Assembly (NCBI RefSeq): GCF_002335745.1
Contig: NZ_NIST01000001.1
Location: 2,615,203-2,679,202, forward strand
Source: Evansella halocellulosilytica
GTDB lineage: Bacteria; Bacillota; Bacilli; Bacillales; Salisediminibacteriaceae
Length of the DNA stretch: 64,000 bases
Reading direction: 5' to 3'
Position numbers and translations under genes: made by a program. Of this stretch, positions 52,376 through 60,939 are shown one piece after another (the first letter of the stretch is position 1; each line of letters opens with the position of its first letter). A model generated the notes under the pieces. That model was not told the origin of the DNA. It worked only from the letters and a program-made list of their open reading frames with translations, and did not search any database.

Positions 52376-54909
52376 GAAGCACCCCTCCAATCCCAATATG
52401 ATGTATATTTCCATAGCATAAAGCTAAACACCAAAACGGATAAGGTCATTACCGAAACGAGAATGTTTATTGTCATAAGAGCTACTGTTATAATATCATT
52501 AAAAATTGGCCCGATAAAAATGAAATAGCATACAGCACTTACTAAAGCTCCTAATAATATAGAAGTAAATACCCAAAAGCTTACTTCTTTTAAATAAAAC
52601 TGATAGCTTTTCTTCTTTCCCCAACCGATTTGATAAAACAATTTAAATTCTTCTACACGACGTTTCCATAAAGAAAGCAATGTTTCTAAAACAGTAAGGA
52701 AACTTAGAGTAAAGATTAAAGATACTAAAATGAAATAAAATGTATCCATTTGCCCATGTATATGGATGCCAAGCGTTGTTTGGATTGTTCGTTTCTCCTC
52801 GTGTTGCAATAGAAGTATTAAAAAAATAGAAGTGAATGTTAGGAAAACTAACTGCACTGATGCTGCTATAATACGCCCTTTATGAAAGAAAGTATTTTGA
52901 ATATATATAGGCAGTTTACTTGGTTTAATTACTTTCGGTTCGTTTGATTTATTAATAAAAATAAATAATAAAAGGAAAACACCAATCATGATTGAGATAA
53001 TGATTGTTAACCATAATAAACTACCTCGAATCTCATTAAAAGAGGAATAAACTAATAAACAGAAGAAAGCCAAAGCTGCTGGAAAACCAATTAGTCCTCC
53101 GACCTCTTTGTAACGGAGATAACGAATATGTTTATTAGACCAACCGAAATATTTCAGCTGTGCTTCATTTGCTTGGCGTTCCTTTAATAAATTGATTGAA
53201 CTATAAAGAAAATATACAAAACTAACGGTAGTAAATAAAATAACAAGGACGATCCTTACTAAATCCCAGCTTTTAACAATTGTATCCGCTGCTCCTAACG
53301 TTGTCCACGGTTGAATAACTTCTCCTAATTCTTCGACCTCTATCGTAAGGTTTTGATGAGAAGCCCCAGCAACGATGTCTACTGTAAAGCCTTGTCCCTC
53401 TATTTCTTCGGCTATACTTCTAATTTTAGAAGCACTTTCTTCATCATAACCGTCAATACCTGAAATCTTTACTCGTATCGCATCAATAGGGGAGTCTCCT
53501 TTAATCAGCTCTGCATAATCCATAGAAATGAGTCCATGAGCAGGAGTAGAAATAAAGCTACCAGGAACAGCAGTTGGATGAACAGATTGATTGTGATTAT
53601 CGGCTAAATAGGTTTCTTGAATCCCGTATATTCCTAAAGGTGATGCAGCAAGTACTTCCTCTTCGGCCTCCCACTCAAAGTTTCCAGCGTGAACAAATGA
53701 AAAGCCTTCCCCTTCAATTACTTCAGCACTATATTCGGCTGTCTTATAATGTTCAGTTTCCTTTAATTCACGGTAGATCGGAACTCCACTTTCTTCATCA
53801 ATGTTTACAAGTTGAATGGAAACATTATCCCCACGAATATCATAATTAACCGGGGAAAGGGAATATGAAGATTTTTGACTCAGGTGATTTATGCTACCTC
53901 CTAGATCAAAATCAAATTGTTCTCTATCCTCATAAGTCCATACATTATATTTCTCATCAGTAAACAAAAAATTATCATAAAATGGAGTAACTTTTTGAGT
54001 GAAATCTAGTACATGTTCTTCACTTGAAATAGCAGGGATTTCACTTAATTCTTCCATTAATTTATCAAGTATTTCAGGGTGATTATGTCCAATAAACTTT
54101 AAATCATAATAAGGGACGTCAATCATTGAAAGATAATAATTAATAATACTGTCTAAAGAACCACCCGGCTGATCGTTAATCTCTTCCATATGTAAAATCG
54201 TTTTAACTGGAGTTGTGACACGGTTCAAACTTAAGATAGGAATTTCTTCATATCCTTCCGGGACAAAGCCGGAGCTGTAATTTAAATTTTGCAAATCCAT
54301 TCCGGTTAATGCAGCCTCTTCATCAATATCTACTGCAACGACTTGATGAAAGGAAGGAGGAAGGGGATATGATGGATAACTAGCTGAAAAAATGGAAGCT
54401 AATTCATCATCCATTACTTCAACTAATTCATCACCTCCGAGTTTATTACGTATCGTATAAGCGGTTAATGGAGAGGTTAACTCATATTCATTTACCCCAT
54501 CTGAAGTGATAGAATAGGCTTCATAACGTAAGGACGTATCATTTGGACTTGGTGGCAGCTGTACTGTAATTTCTGGAGCTGTAAATAAGCCGACCGCAGC
54601 AACAGGAGCAGCTATCTCGACATCATCACGTTCGCTAATCTGTTGCCACTGCTCAATTGTTATTCCTCCATCACCGATACCTAAATAATTTTCTTCTACT
54701 AATTCTAGTTCATCCTCAATAATAGAGTGACTTTCAGAAGGGCGTACTAATAAGTCATAGCTACCTCTAGCGAAGTCATAAATTTCATATTCTATCGTTT
54801 CTGAAGCATCTGAAATAGAGACAAAAGCTAAGGGAAGTATAAGTAATATCATAAAAATAAGAGCCATTAATTGGAGTATAACTCCTTTTCTTGTCAGTCG
54901 TAAAAACAA
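52372..54909 (-). CDS. large FtsX/MacB-like ABC permease
   Basis: This 845-residue membrane protein has one N-terminal membrane segment (LQLMALIFMILLILPLAFVS), an extracellular domain of about 520 residues, three membrane segments near 560-660 (including IVLVILFTTVSFVYFLYSS), and a second group of four at the C-terminus (about 690-835). This architecture is like bacteriocin-associated and MacB-type permeases, but the outer domain is unusually large. Start TTG 54909 follows AAGGAGGG. It lies after a terminator that follows the secreted peptide gene and is coupled to the ATPase gene. Export or removal of the peptide is the likely role; the family is not known for certain. Confidence 0.8.
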   Translation of the reverse strand: MFLRLTRKGVILQLMALIFMILLILPLAFVSISDASETIEYEIYDFARGSYDLLVRPSESHSIIEDELELVEENYLGIGDGGITIEQWQQISERDDVEIAAPVAAVGLFTAPEITVQLPPSPNDTSLRYEAYSITSDGVNEYELTSPLTAYTIRNKLGGDELVEVMDDELASIFSASYPSYPLPPSFHQVVAVDIDEEAALTGMDLQNLNYSSGFVPEGYEEIPILSLNRVTTPVKTILHMEEINDQPGGSLDSIINYYLSMIDVPYYDLKFIGHNHPEILDKLMEELSEIPAISSEEHVLDFTQKVTPFYDNFLFTDEKYNVWTYEDREQFDFDLGGSINHLSQKSSYSLSPVNYDIRGDNVSIQLVNIDEESGVPIYRELKETEHYKTAEYSAEVIEGEGFSFVHAGNFEWEAEEEVLAASPLGIYGIQETYLADNHNQSVHPTAVPGSFISTPAHGLISMDYAELIKGDSPIDAIRVKISGIDGYDEESASKIRSIAEEIEGQGFTVDIVAGASHQNLTIEVEELGEVIQPWTTLGAADTIVKSWDLVRIVLVILFTTVSFVYFLYSSINLLKERQANEAQLKYFGWSNKHIRYLRYKEVGGLIGFPAALAFFCLLVYSSFNEIRGSLLWLTIIISIMIGVFLLLFIFINKSNEPKVIKPSKLPIYIQNTFFHKGRIIAASVQLVFLTFTSIFLILLLQHEEKRTIQTTLGIHIHGQMDTFYFILVSLIFTLSFLTVLETLLSLWKRRVEEFKLFYQIGWGKKKSYQFYLKEVSFWVFTSILLGALVSAVCYFIFIGPIFNDIITVALMTINILVSVMTLSVLVFSFMLWKYTSYWDWRGAS

Positions 54910-54930
54910 GGATATCCCTCCTTAACTTTA

Positions 54931-54966
54931 TAAAAATCTCGGACTTAATAGGTTTAAGTCCGAGAT
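54931..54966 (-). terminator. terminator between peptide and transporter genes
   Basis: The perfect 11-base stem ATCTCGGACTT/AAGTCCGAGAT is followed by TTTTTATAAAG on the minus strand. Partial read-through would give much peptide and little transporter. Confidence 0.9.
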
Positions 54967-54976
54967 GAATTGATAA

Positions 54977-55378
54977 TTATTGATATACAGTCACATTCTT
55001 ACTGACCCATGAAGATGCATTGTATTGGTCTGCTACTCTAGCTCTTTGAGTAAATATCTGAGAATCTTGATAGACAGTGTATGAAATTGGATTATATTGG
55101 TAGCTTGTGGCACTAGTTGTGTCACCTCTAAAAGAGCGCCCATCTCCCGGTTGAAACCAAAAAGTGTGTGGACCAGAACTAGATGAGGTTCTGACAGTTG
55201 GCCTAAAACTTTCTCCGGAATTATAAGTACCAGGACTTAATAGAGTTGCTCTTGGGGTTGTCGACTGAATATTCTCTTTTTTCTCTTGCTCTTTATCCTC
55301 TAGATTTTCTGCGGATACTGTGAATGCAAAGCAAAATAAAACAAATAAAAAGATGAACAGACTAAAAAATTTACTCAT
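54977..55378 (-). CDS. secreted protein of the ABC island
   Basis: This 133-residue protein has a classical signal peptide (long hydrophobic core and a likely cut after TVSA, residue 23). A charged Glu/Lys linker (ENLEDKEQEKKENIQ) is followed by a Ser/Thr/Tyr-rich domain of about 85 residues with short beta-strand-like stretches (GPHTFWFQPGDGRSF, NPISYTVYQDSQIF, ARVADQYNASSWV). There are no cysteines in the mature part. It resembles neither class II bacteriocins nor lactococcin 972 closely enough to name. A strong promoter lies upstream and a terminator separates it from its transporter genes. An antimicrobial, toxin or signal is plausible; this is inference. Confidence 0.75.
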   Translation of the reverse strand: MSKFFSLFIFLFVLFCFAFTVSAENLEDKEQEKKENIQSTTPRATLLSPGTYNSGESFRPTVRTSSSSGPHTFWFQPGDGRSFRGDTTSATSYQYNPISYTVYQDSQIFTQRARVADQYNASSWVSKNVTVYQ

Positions 55379-55415
55379 AAATTTTCCACCCCTTCCTTAT
55401 TTTGGATTATATTAA

Positions 55416-55444
55416 ATTATACTTCAACTGTTTTTTTTTGTAAA
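55416..55444 (-). promoter_or_regulatory. promoter of island operon
   Basis: On the minus strand TTTACA (55439-55444) and TATAAT (55416-55421) are 17 bases apart, with an A-tract in the spacer. This is a near-consensus SigA promoter about 38 bases before the peptide start codon. Confidence 0.85.
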
Positions 55445-55598
55445 CAGAAAAATTAAAAGAATATAAATTTTCGGAATTTAATAGATTGTAATGTGTGAGT
55501 AAAACAATAGTAGTCTTATTGGTTGATAAAATGTTAGTAAGAGTATGCTGTTAGGGCGTAATGGCTTAATTTTTAACGTTTATATGGTGGTTAGTTGT

Positions 55599-55747
55599 AT
55601 CAGTACAATCGCCCGTCAACATTAATGAGTGTATATAAAAACATTAATGATCCTAGGTTCAGACATTACGTATTACGTGAGAAAGGTGATGTGTATCAAG
55701 CATTAAAATGGTTCTTTAGAAATGAAGAAGAATCGCTCGTTCATTAG
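55599..55747 (+). pseudogene. duplicated 3' end of yhbH (right repeat)
   Basis: These bases repeat the last 148 bases of yhbH and encode its C-terminal 49 residues in frame, closing with TAG in place of TAA. There is no start, so it is a gene fragment. It is followed by its own terminator, which is probably the ancestral yhbH terminator. Confidence 0.95.
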
Positions 55748-55748
55748 A

Positions 55749-55782
55749 AAAGCGCCGCCTCCATTAAGGAGTGCGGCGCTTT
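55749..55782. terminator. bidirectional terminator
   Basis: The perfect ten-base stem AAAGCGCCGC/GCGGCGCTTT lies directly after the yhbH fragment and just before the convergent desaturase gene. Confidence 0.85.
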
Positions 55783-55786
55783 CGCT

Positions 55787-56869
55787 TTATACATTTTTTG
55801 CTTTTGGTTCTTGTGGTTCATCTGTAAACTCTTTCTCGAGTATATTATTTGGGTCTAACCCAAACCCGAGGGAACCATAAACTTTTCCTCCTTGAGGATC
55901 AATTAGTTCATGATGATGCTGATATACTCTTGGCGTTTTCCATAGTGCAATCAGTGCTTTCCCCATCGGCATTTCATGGTATCTTTCAGGCCACATCCTT
56001 TTGATATGCTGCTTAACGACTGGGTAATATTTCGAACTCATTGCAGGAAATAAATGGTGCTCAGTGTGATAAGAAAAGTTGAAGTGTAAAACATTAACCC
56101 ATTTTGGTACAGTAACAGTTAAACTATTGGCTAGTGGGTCATTAACCGGGACTAATGGGTTTAACCGATGGTTCGTTGAAATATAGGCCATGACTATAAA
56201 GTTTGCAATTAGGAGTGGCAATAAAAAGGCGAAGAACCAATTTTGGAAGCCCATTATAAACAACAAACCAATCCAAGTTACCCATGGAATTATTGCCTGT
56301 AGCACAACTTTCGGTTGTTTTTTCGGTTGAAACTCTTTTATATACATAAAAAAGCATTTTATCGAATGCATTGTGAATTGAAATGTTAATGATGCAAAGC
56401 TTGCTGTTGCTCGAATAAAAAGTGGTAATCGATAAACCCAGCGAAATACTTTCATTTTTGAGATTCTCTCAAGAGTCGGCCATGCATCAGGATCATTCTC
56501 TTCGTGTTGTGTGTGGACGTGGTGACTCAAATTATGCCATTTTTTCCAAAGCTCTGGTCCAGTACTCAATGGCCAAAATGCAATTGCACCAAGAATGTTA
56601 ATGAGCCAGCGTTTTCTGACAACAGTTCCGTGTAAGATCTCATGACCGAGAAAACCTAATCCAGCGAAACTAAACCCAATAATAACGGAAAGCAATAAAT
56701 TAATGATCGGGTGCAAAGAAAACAGTCCAATTGCAAGGAAAGCAAAAATGACAATCAATGCATATGCTAAACCACCAAGTAATCTGGCAGGGACTGGACG
56801 AAACATATCCTTCGGTAAATGTTTTGAAATACGTGAGGCATACCAACCAAATGAGTGAAAATCTTTCAT
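55787..56869 (-). CDS. membrane fatty acid desaturase
   Basis: This 360-residue di-iron membrane desaturase or hydroxylase has the three His boxes: HEILH (about 77), HNLSHH (about 112-117) and HTEHH (about 265), among four to six membrane segments. It introduces a double bond or hydroxyl into membrane acyl chains. It differs from the cold-induced Des of B. subtilis by eye. An acidic/Lys-rich C-terminus follows GLGFGLDPNNILEKEF-like sequence. ATG 56869 follows AAGGGG on the minus strand. It may adjust membrane fluidity; no DesR-type regulator is adjacent. Confidence 0.9.
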   Translation of the reverse strand: MKDFHSFGWYASRISKHLPKDMFRPVPARLLGGLAYALIVIFAFLAIGLFSLHPIINLLLSVIIGFSFAGLGFLGHEILHGTVVRKRWLINILGAIAFWPLSTGPELWKKWHNLSHHVHTQHEENDPDAWPTLERISKMKVFRWVYRLPLFIRATASFASLTFQFTMHSIKCFFMYIKEFQPKKQPKVVLQAIIPWVTWIGLLFIMGFQNWFFAFLLPLLIANFIVMAYISTNHRLNPLVPVNDPLANSLTVTVPKWVNVLHFNFSYHTEHHLFPAMSSKYYPVVKQHIKRMWPERYHEMPMGKALIALWKTPRVYQHHHELIDPQGGKVYGSLGFGLDPNNILEKEFTDEPQEPKAKNV

Positions 56870-57119
56870 ATGTTACCCCTTTCAAAATCGAGTTTTGTGT
56901 ACTATCTATGTCATTACCCTTAAGGATACAGGTGTTACAAGAGTGAAGTCAACAGATAATTATTACCAGGTATTAAAACCAGATAACAGATACTGAGCAA
57001 TCAGTACAATTTTGCCGATTTATCTATGTTTTTCCTATACAAAATTTATGTATATAAATATATATAAATATGAGAGGAACGATGATTTTGACACTCACTA
57101 AAAGAAAGGGAGGACTAAA

Positions 57120-57974
57120 ATGAGTTTTCGGTTGATCAGTCTTCTGAGAGATGTACGAAATCAACTGCCTAAGCACCCTTCACAGACATATAATAGTCAT
57201 CGGAAAGATCAAATATCGATGATCACTATACATCACAGTGCAACAGCAAGTGGAAATGCAGCATCATTTGCCAATTACCATGTGAACTATAATGGTTGGC
57301 CAGGAATTGGTTATCATTTTGTCATTTTAAGAAATGGTCTTATTGAGTGGACACAAAATATTGAAACGACTAGTTATCATACTGGTGGAAGGAATACTGG
57401 CAACATTGGAATCTGTTTAGTTGGAAGCGGACAGTTTACGATGGATCAAATGAACAGTTTAATGATCTTAATAGCTAAGTTAAGAGAAGAGCTAGCTGTA
57501 CCCGTTCATCGTGTATTAGGACATTCTGAACACCCTAATCAATCAACTGCATGCCCAGGGTTTAATGCGGCTCAAATTCGGTCACGATTACAGAACGGAA
57601 ACTTTGAAAACGGAGGGGGAAGAACGGTGAACTTACCGAGTAGAACGTTGCGAAATGGAGCATCGGGCTCAGAAGTAAGATTATTACAGCAAGCATTATT
57701 AGAAGCAGGTGAATCACTTCCGAGATTTGGTGTGGACGGACAGTTTGGACCAGAGACAGAAAATGCTGTGAGGAATTTCCAACGTCGTCATAATTTAGTC
57801 GTAGACGGGATTGCTGGACCGCAAACGTATCAAAGGTTACGTGAAGTACTTACGAAAAAGTCAGATCAGATTCATAAGGTCCAAGTTGGAGCTTTTACGA
57901 ACAGGCAAAATGCTGAAAAACTTGCTGCAGAATTAAGGCAAAAAGGATACGATATCTATATTGTGACTGAATAG
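57120..57974 (+). CDS. N-acetylmuramoyl-L-alanine amidase with PG-binding and SPOR domains
   Basis: This 284-residue cell-wall hydrolase has an Amidase_2/PGRP domain (about 30-160) whose zinc ligands are His in TIHHSA, His in VLGHSEHP and Cys in TACPGF. Next is a peptidoglycan-binding type 1 domain (about 172-240; LRNGASGSEVRLLQQALL, FGPETENAVRNFQ, DGIAGPQT). The C-terminal SPOR-like domain (about 250-284) contains VQVGAFTNRQNAEKLAAELR. No signal peptide is seen, as in some sporulation or prophage amidases. ATG 57120 follows AAAGGGAGG. It stands alone. Confidence 0.9.
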   Translation: MSFRLISLLRDVRNQLPKHPSQTYNSHRKDQISMITIHHSATASGNAASFANYHVNYNGWPGIGYHFVILRNGLIEWTQNIETTSYHTGGRNTGNIGICLVGSGQFTMDQMNSLMILIAKLREELAVPVHRVLGHSEHPNQSTACPGFNAAQIRSRLQNGNFENGGGRTVNLPSRTLRNGASGSEVRLLQQALLEAGESLPRFGVDGQFGPETENAVRNFQRRHNLVVDGIAGPQTYQRLREVLTKKSDQIHKVQVGAFTNRQNAEKLAAELRQKGYDIYIVTE

Positions 57975-57998
57975 GACCAGTTCAATCTAGATATATAA

Positions 57999-58047
57999 GC
58001 GTCAACGCAGAGATACGAAAGCTATTTTCCAGGACTTTTTGAACACC
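57999..58047. repeat. partial inverted copy of the 24508 element
   Basis: The segment corresponds, reverse-complemented, to the left 49 bases of the element at 24508, including AGATACGAAAGCTATTTTCC and the TTTTTGAACA end. The other inverted end is absent. Confidence 0.65.
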
Positions 58048-58054
58048 ACACTAT

Positions 58055-58099
58055 AAGAAAAAGAGACACCTAATCATTTTTGTGGTGTCTCTTTTTCTT
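58055..58099. terminator. bidirectional terminator beside repeat copy D
   Basis: The 16-base stem AAGAAAAAGAGACACC/GGTGTCTCTTTTTCTT ends the amidase gene and was probably also the terminator of the convergent gene at 58877 before copy D was inserted. Confidence 0.88.
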
Positions 58100-58110
58100 A
58101 TGATGATTAT

Positions 58111-58881
58111 ATTCTTTGTAAACCACAGGCTCTGCCTGTGTGAAAATAAACCTTTAAGGGTTGTATTCGTGAGAGCTCTTTAAAAGTAAGAATAGTTGGA
58201 AGGTATACTGCTTGCTTTCACCCCAGGGCACAAGTGCGACATCCGCTCTTACTTCACTTTGTTCGTATTCACGGTGTCTTCTTTGCCACGGACGAACGGT
58301 TGAGCTACTTCGATCAAGCTCGAAGGGATCTCAACTCGTCCGTTTTTCCGTAGGAGTCGCGCAGTACCTTCCACCTTTTGATGACAACTTTATTTGCGTT
58401 ATGTCATTTATTATCTTAAATGATGGATACGAAATGAACATAAGTTTCTTTGATAACAAAAGCCCTTTAGCTGAGATACAACTTCCCCCAACTCGTTTTT
58501 TCTATGTATGCTATTAGAATGTTATTTAAATGTCATCATTTACTCGAAAGAGTGCCAGGCGGTGACTCAGGCGGGAAAAGCAATCGTCGAAAATCCCCTA
58601 GGTGCACACAGTGTGACACCTAGGAAGTTGAGGCATTGCCCGCTGCAAAGAAGACACTACGAATGCAAACGAAGTGCAGCACGAGTAGATGTCGCACTTG
58701 TGCTTTGGAGTGAAAGCGTCCGCCTATAGCGATATCGAATTCTATATGATTATGAAAAGGGATATCCTCAAAAAACTTTTGACACGGACCAAATTAAATA
58801 AGGTCCCTTAAGGGACTCTGGTGGTAAAGTGCCCTTATAGGGCGAAATTAAAACCGCCCGTTTTACGGGCGGATACTTATT
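58111..58881 (-). mobile_element. stop-codon-docked repeat, copy D
   Basis: The ends match copies A-C. The right end CCGCCCGT/ACGGGCGG plus ATACTTATT contains the stop codon (58877-58879) of the neighbouring minus-strand gene. The interior shares CTTACTTCACTTTGTTCGTA and CGAACGGTTGAGCTACTTCG with copy C, and the AGTGCCAGGCGGTGACTCAG to CCGCCTATAGCG block with copy B. The inner right hairpin GCCCTTATAGGGC is as in copy A. It has no conserved open frame. Confidence 0.85.
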
Positions 58882-59119
58882 CATTATTTCTTATTTTAGA
58901 AACGAAAAAGTCAATTATTTGGTAGATGAAAAACAGAACGAGAGCAGTTATTAATGACCCTGCCATATATCCAGCAGAGAAGTTGGCGGGACTAAACCAT
59001 TCCCCATTTTGTCCGACAAAAATACCTGTAATTATTGAGATAAAAATAATACTAAATCCAATAATATAATTTCTTCTTTCTTCTTTGGTTAAGTTTTTTA
59101 CTTTCATATCGAATTCCAT
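58877..59119 (-). CDS. small two-TM hypothetical protein
   Basis: This 80-residue protein has a charged N-terminus (KVKNLTKEERRN) and two membrane segments (YIIGFSIIFISIITGIFVG and MAGSLITALVLFFIYQIIDF), separated by the extracellular loop NGEWFSPANFSAG. I do not recognise the family. ATG 59119 follows AAGGAGGG, a strong translation signal. Repeat copy D overlaps its stop codon without changing the reading frame, and supplies a new terminator. Confidence 0.7.
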   Translation of the reverse strand: MEFDMKVKNLTKEERRNYIIGFSIIFISIITGIFVGQNGEWFSPANFSAGYMAGSLITALVLFFIYQIIDFFVSKIRNNE

Positions 59120-59148
59120 CGTATCCCTCCTTGCGCTATTTCTTCTGC

Positions 59149-59205
59149 GGTTATTCGTCGCAGGTAAAGAGTGTCGCCGATAGGCGGGGGCTTTACGCTT
59201 TTCCT
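59149..59205. repeat. dispersed repeat fragment
   Basis: CTGCGGTTATTCGTCGCAGG is a variant of the CTGCGGTTACTCGTCGCA motif found twice in copy C and inverted at the right edge of the window. Confidence 0.5.
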
Positions 59206-59368
59206 GTTTGATTATATTATACGTATTCTATCGCATATATGCAATTGAGATATGCATCGTTTCGTCACCCGCCATCCACTTACTAACAAAAGTGCAAATG
59301 ATGGCTGTAAAATCGGTCCGTTATATTCGGAATTTTAAGATATAATAGATGTGAAAGGGGGATATAAA

Positions 59369-60244
59369 ATGAATAGAGAACGGTTTGTTTCAACATTTTC
59401 AATCATTGGATTTGATCCTGACACGAAGGAATGGGGGATTGCAGTACAATCAAAATTTTTAGGTGTTGGGTCAGTAGTCCCTTGGGCAAAAGCGAATGTT
59501 GGTGCTGTTGCTACACAATCTTTTGCGAATACAACATTTGGACCGAAAGGGTTAGAGCTGCTCGAAAATGGGTTCTCTCCTGAAGAAGCTGTTGCTAAAT
59601 TAATTGAAGATGATGAAGAAAGAGCATTAAGGCAATTTGCAATTATCGATGCAGCTGGACGTACAGCGGTATTTACGGGAGACAGCTGCTATGATTGGGC
59701 AGGTCATCGGCAAGGTACATATTGCACGGCACAAGGAAATATCTTAGTAGGTGAGGAAACTGTAAATGCATTGATTGAAACATTTGAAAGGACCGCTGGA
59801 ACGTTGGCAGAGCGGTTATTAGCAGCACTTGATGAAGCTCAAAAAGCAGGTGGAGATTCCCGTGGGAAGCAGTCCGCTTCTTTATATGTCGTACAGCATA
59901 AAGGCGGATATGGTGGGTACAATGATCGAAAATATGACCTTCGAGTAGACGACCACCCAGAACCGATTAATGAATTAATCCGCTTGTATGAATTGCATCA
60001 ATTATATTTTTCCCGACCGAATGAAGATGATTTGTTGAAGCTTGAGGGGGAAGTTCTCTACGATATTCAATTATTATTATTGGAAGAAGGTGTACTTTCA
60101 TCGATTCAAGAAACGTATAATGACCATGTAAAGCAAGGGTTGAAGACGCTTTTTATGAAAGGAAACTTTGAGGAACGTTGGAGAGAAGATGATAAAATAG
60201 ACCCAAACGTTTTACAATATATGAAGGGGAAGCGGAAAAGCTGA
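59369..60244 (+). CDS. DUF1028 family protein
   Basis: This 291-residue protein matches DUF1028: STFSIIGFDPDTKEWGIAVQSKFLGVG at the start, GAVATQS, a GPKGLELL segment, TGDSCYDWAGHRQGTYCTAQGN and GDSRGKQSASLYVV. The family is regarded as Ntn-hydrolase-like, with suggested roles in peptidoglycan or amidohydrolase reactions, none firmly shown. A C-terminal helical extension of about 70 residues follows. The frame opens at GTG 59351, but ATG 59369 lies behind AAAGGGGG. Confidence 0.88.
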   Translation: MNRERFVSTFSIIGFDPDTKEWGIAVQSKFLGVGSVVPWAKANVGAVATQSFANTTFGPKGLELLENGFSPEEAVAKLIEDDEERALRQFAIIDAAGRTAVFTGDSCYDWAGHRQGTYCTAQGNILVGEETVNALIETFERTAGTLAERLLAALDEAQKAGGDSRGKQSASLYVVQHKGGYGGYNDRKYDLRVDDHPEPINELIRLYELHQLYFSRPNEDDLLKLEGEVLYDIQLLLLEEGVLSSIQETYNDHVKQGLKTLFMKGNFEERWREDDKIDPNVLQYMKGKRKS

Positions 60245-60376
60245 GTCATTCAATTTTATTATTGATCATTTCTAAAAAATAGTTACTCTTAACTTTAATA
60301 GCCGATATAAAAAATGAAACGAATTGATTGATTCTATCGTAAGTATAGGAAAACATATTAAGTGAGGCGATAAAAG

Positions 60377-60691
60377 ATGATCATTGTAAACACAGAAACG
60401 ATACCTGGTATTGAAATTGAAAAAGCGTTAGGGGTAGTAACTGGGAATACGGTTTTAGCAAAACATATTGGTAAAGATATTGTTGGAGGTCTTCGAGGAA
60501 TTGTCGGTGGGAAAATGACAGAGTATGAAGAAATGTTCCAAGAAGCAAGAGAAATTGCAGAACAAGAAATGGTGCAAAAAGCAGAAAAATTGGGGGCGGA
60601 TGCGATAATAAATGTCCGCTATTCCTCCTCTTCCATTATGTCAGGATCTTCTGAAGTATTAGCCTATGGGACCGCGGTTACATTGAAATAA
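60377..60691 (+). CDS. UPF0145/YbjQ family protein
   Basis: This 104-residue protein matches the YbjQ/UPF0145 family, annotated as heavy-metal-binding by fold but without a proven role. It has TETIPGIEIEKALGVVTGNTV, a basic-glycine GLRGIVGGKMTEYEEM and the C-terminal GADAIINVRYSSSSIM. Such proteins form ring-shaped oligomers. ATG 60377 follows AGTGAGG. It is a single gene with its own terminator. Confidence 0.9.
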   Translation: MIIVNTETIPGIEIEKALGVVTGNTVLAKHIGKDIVGGLRGIVGGKMTEYEEMFQEAREIAEQEMVQKAEKLGADAIINVRYSSSSIMSGSSEVLAYGTAVTLK

Positions 60692-60727
60692 ATGAGGCTG
60701 AATGCTGCCATGAATCTTTTGACGTAG

Positions 60728-60752
60728 AACTCGGTCATTGCCGAGTTCTTTC
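60728..60752 (+). terminator. intrinsic terminator
   Basis: AACTCGG pairs with CCGAGTT around TCATTG, followed by CTTTCT. Confidence 0.75.
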
Positions 60753-60939
60753 TATAAAAAAAGGAAATTGAACGAGTGTTTCTTCCATTTTGCTTATTTA
60801 TATTCAGGATAGGGTAAAATATAGCATGGTCCGTCATGAACAACAGTTGATTAATGAATATATTTAAAATAAGCTGAGAATATTTTTAAGCTGATTCGTA
60901 TACTTTTATGTTTCCGCTTAAAGAAAGAAGGGATTATTC

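Larger units (their letters stand above)
51563..55598 (-). mobile_element. inserted peptide/ABC-transporter island
   Basis: The segment between the two 148-base yhbH copies holds three minus-strand genes (secreted peptide, large permease, ATPase) and a terminator. No integrase, transposase or tRNA is present. The arrangement is what a single crossover between a circular DNA carrying a piece of yhbH and the chromosome would leave. The strong terminator at 55749, after the second copy, may be the original one of yhbH. Confidence 0.7.

Noticed and set aside
54977..55378. Lactococcin 972-type bacteriocin
   Set aside because: The gene order is similar (peptide, large permease, ATPase), but the mature peptide lacks the aromatic/His pattern of that family by eye.
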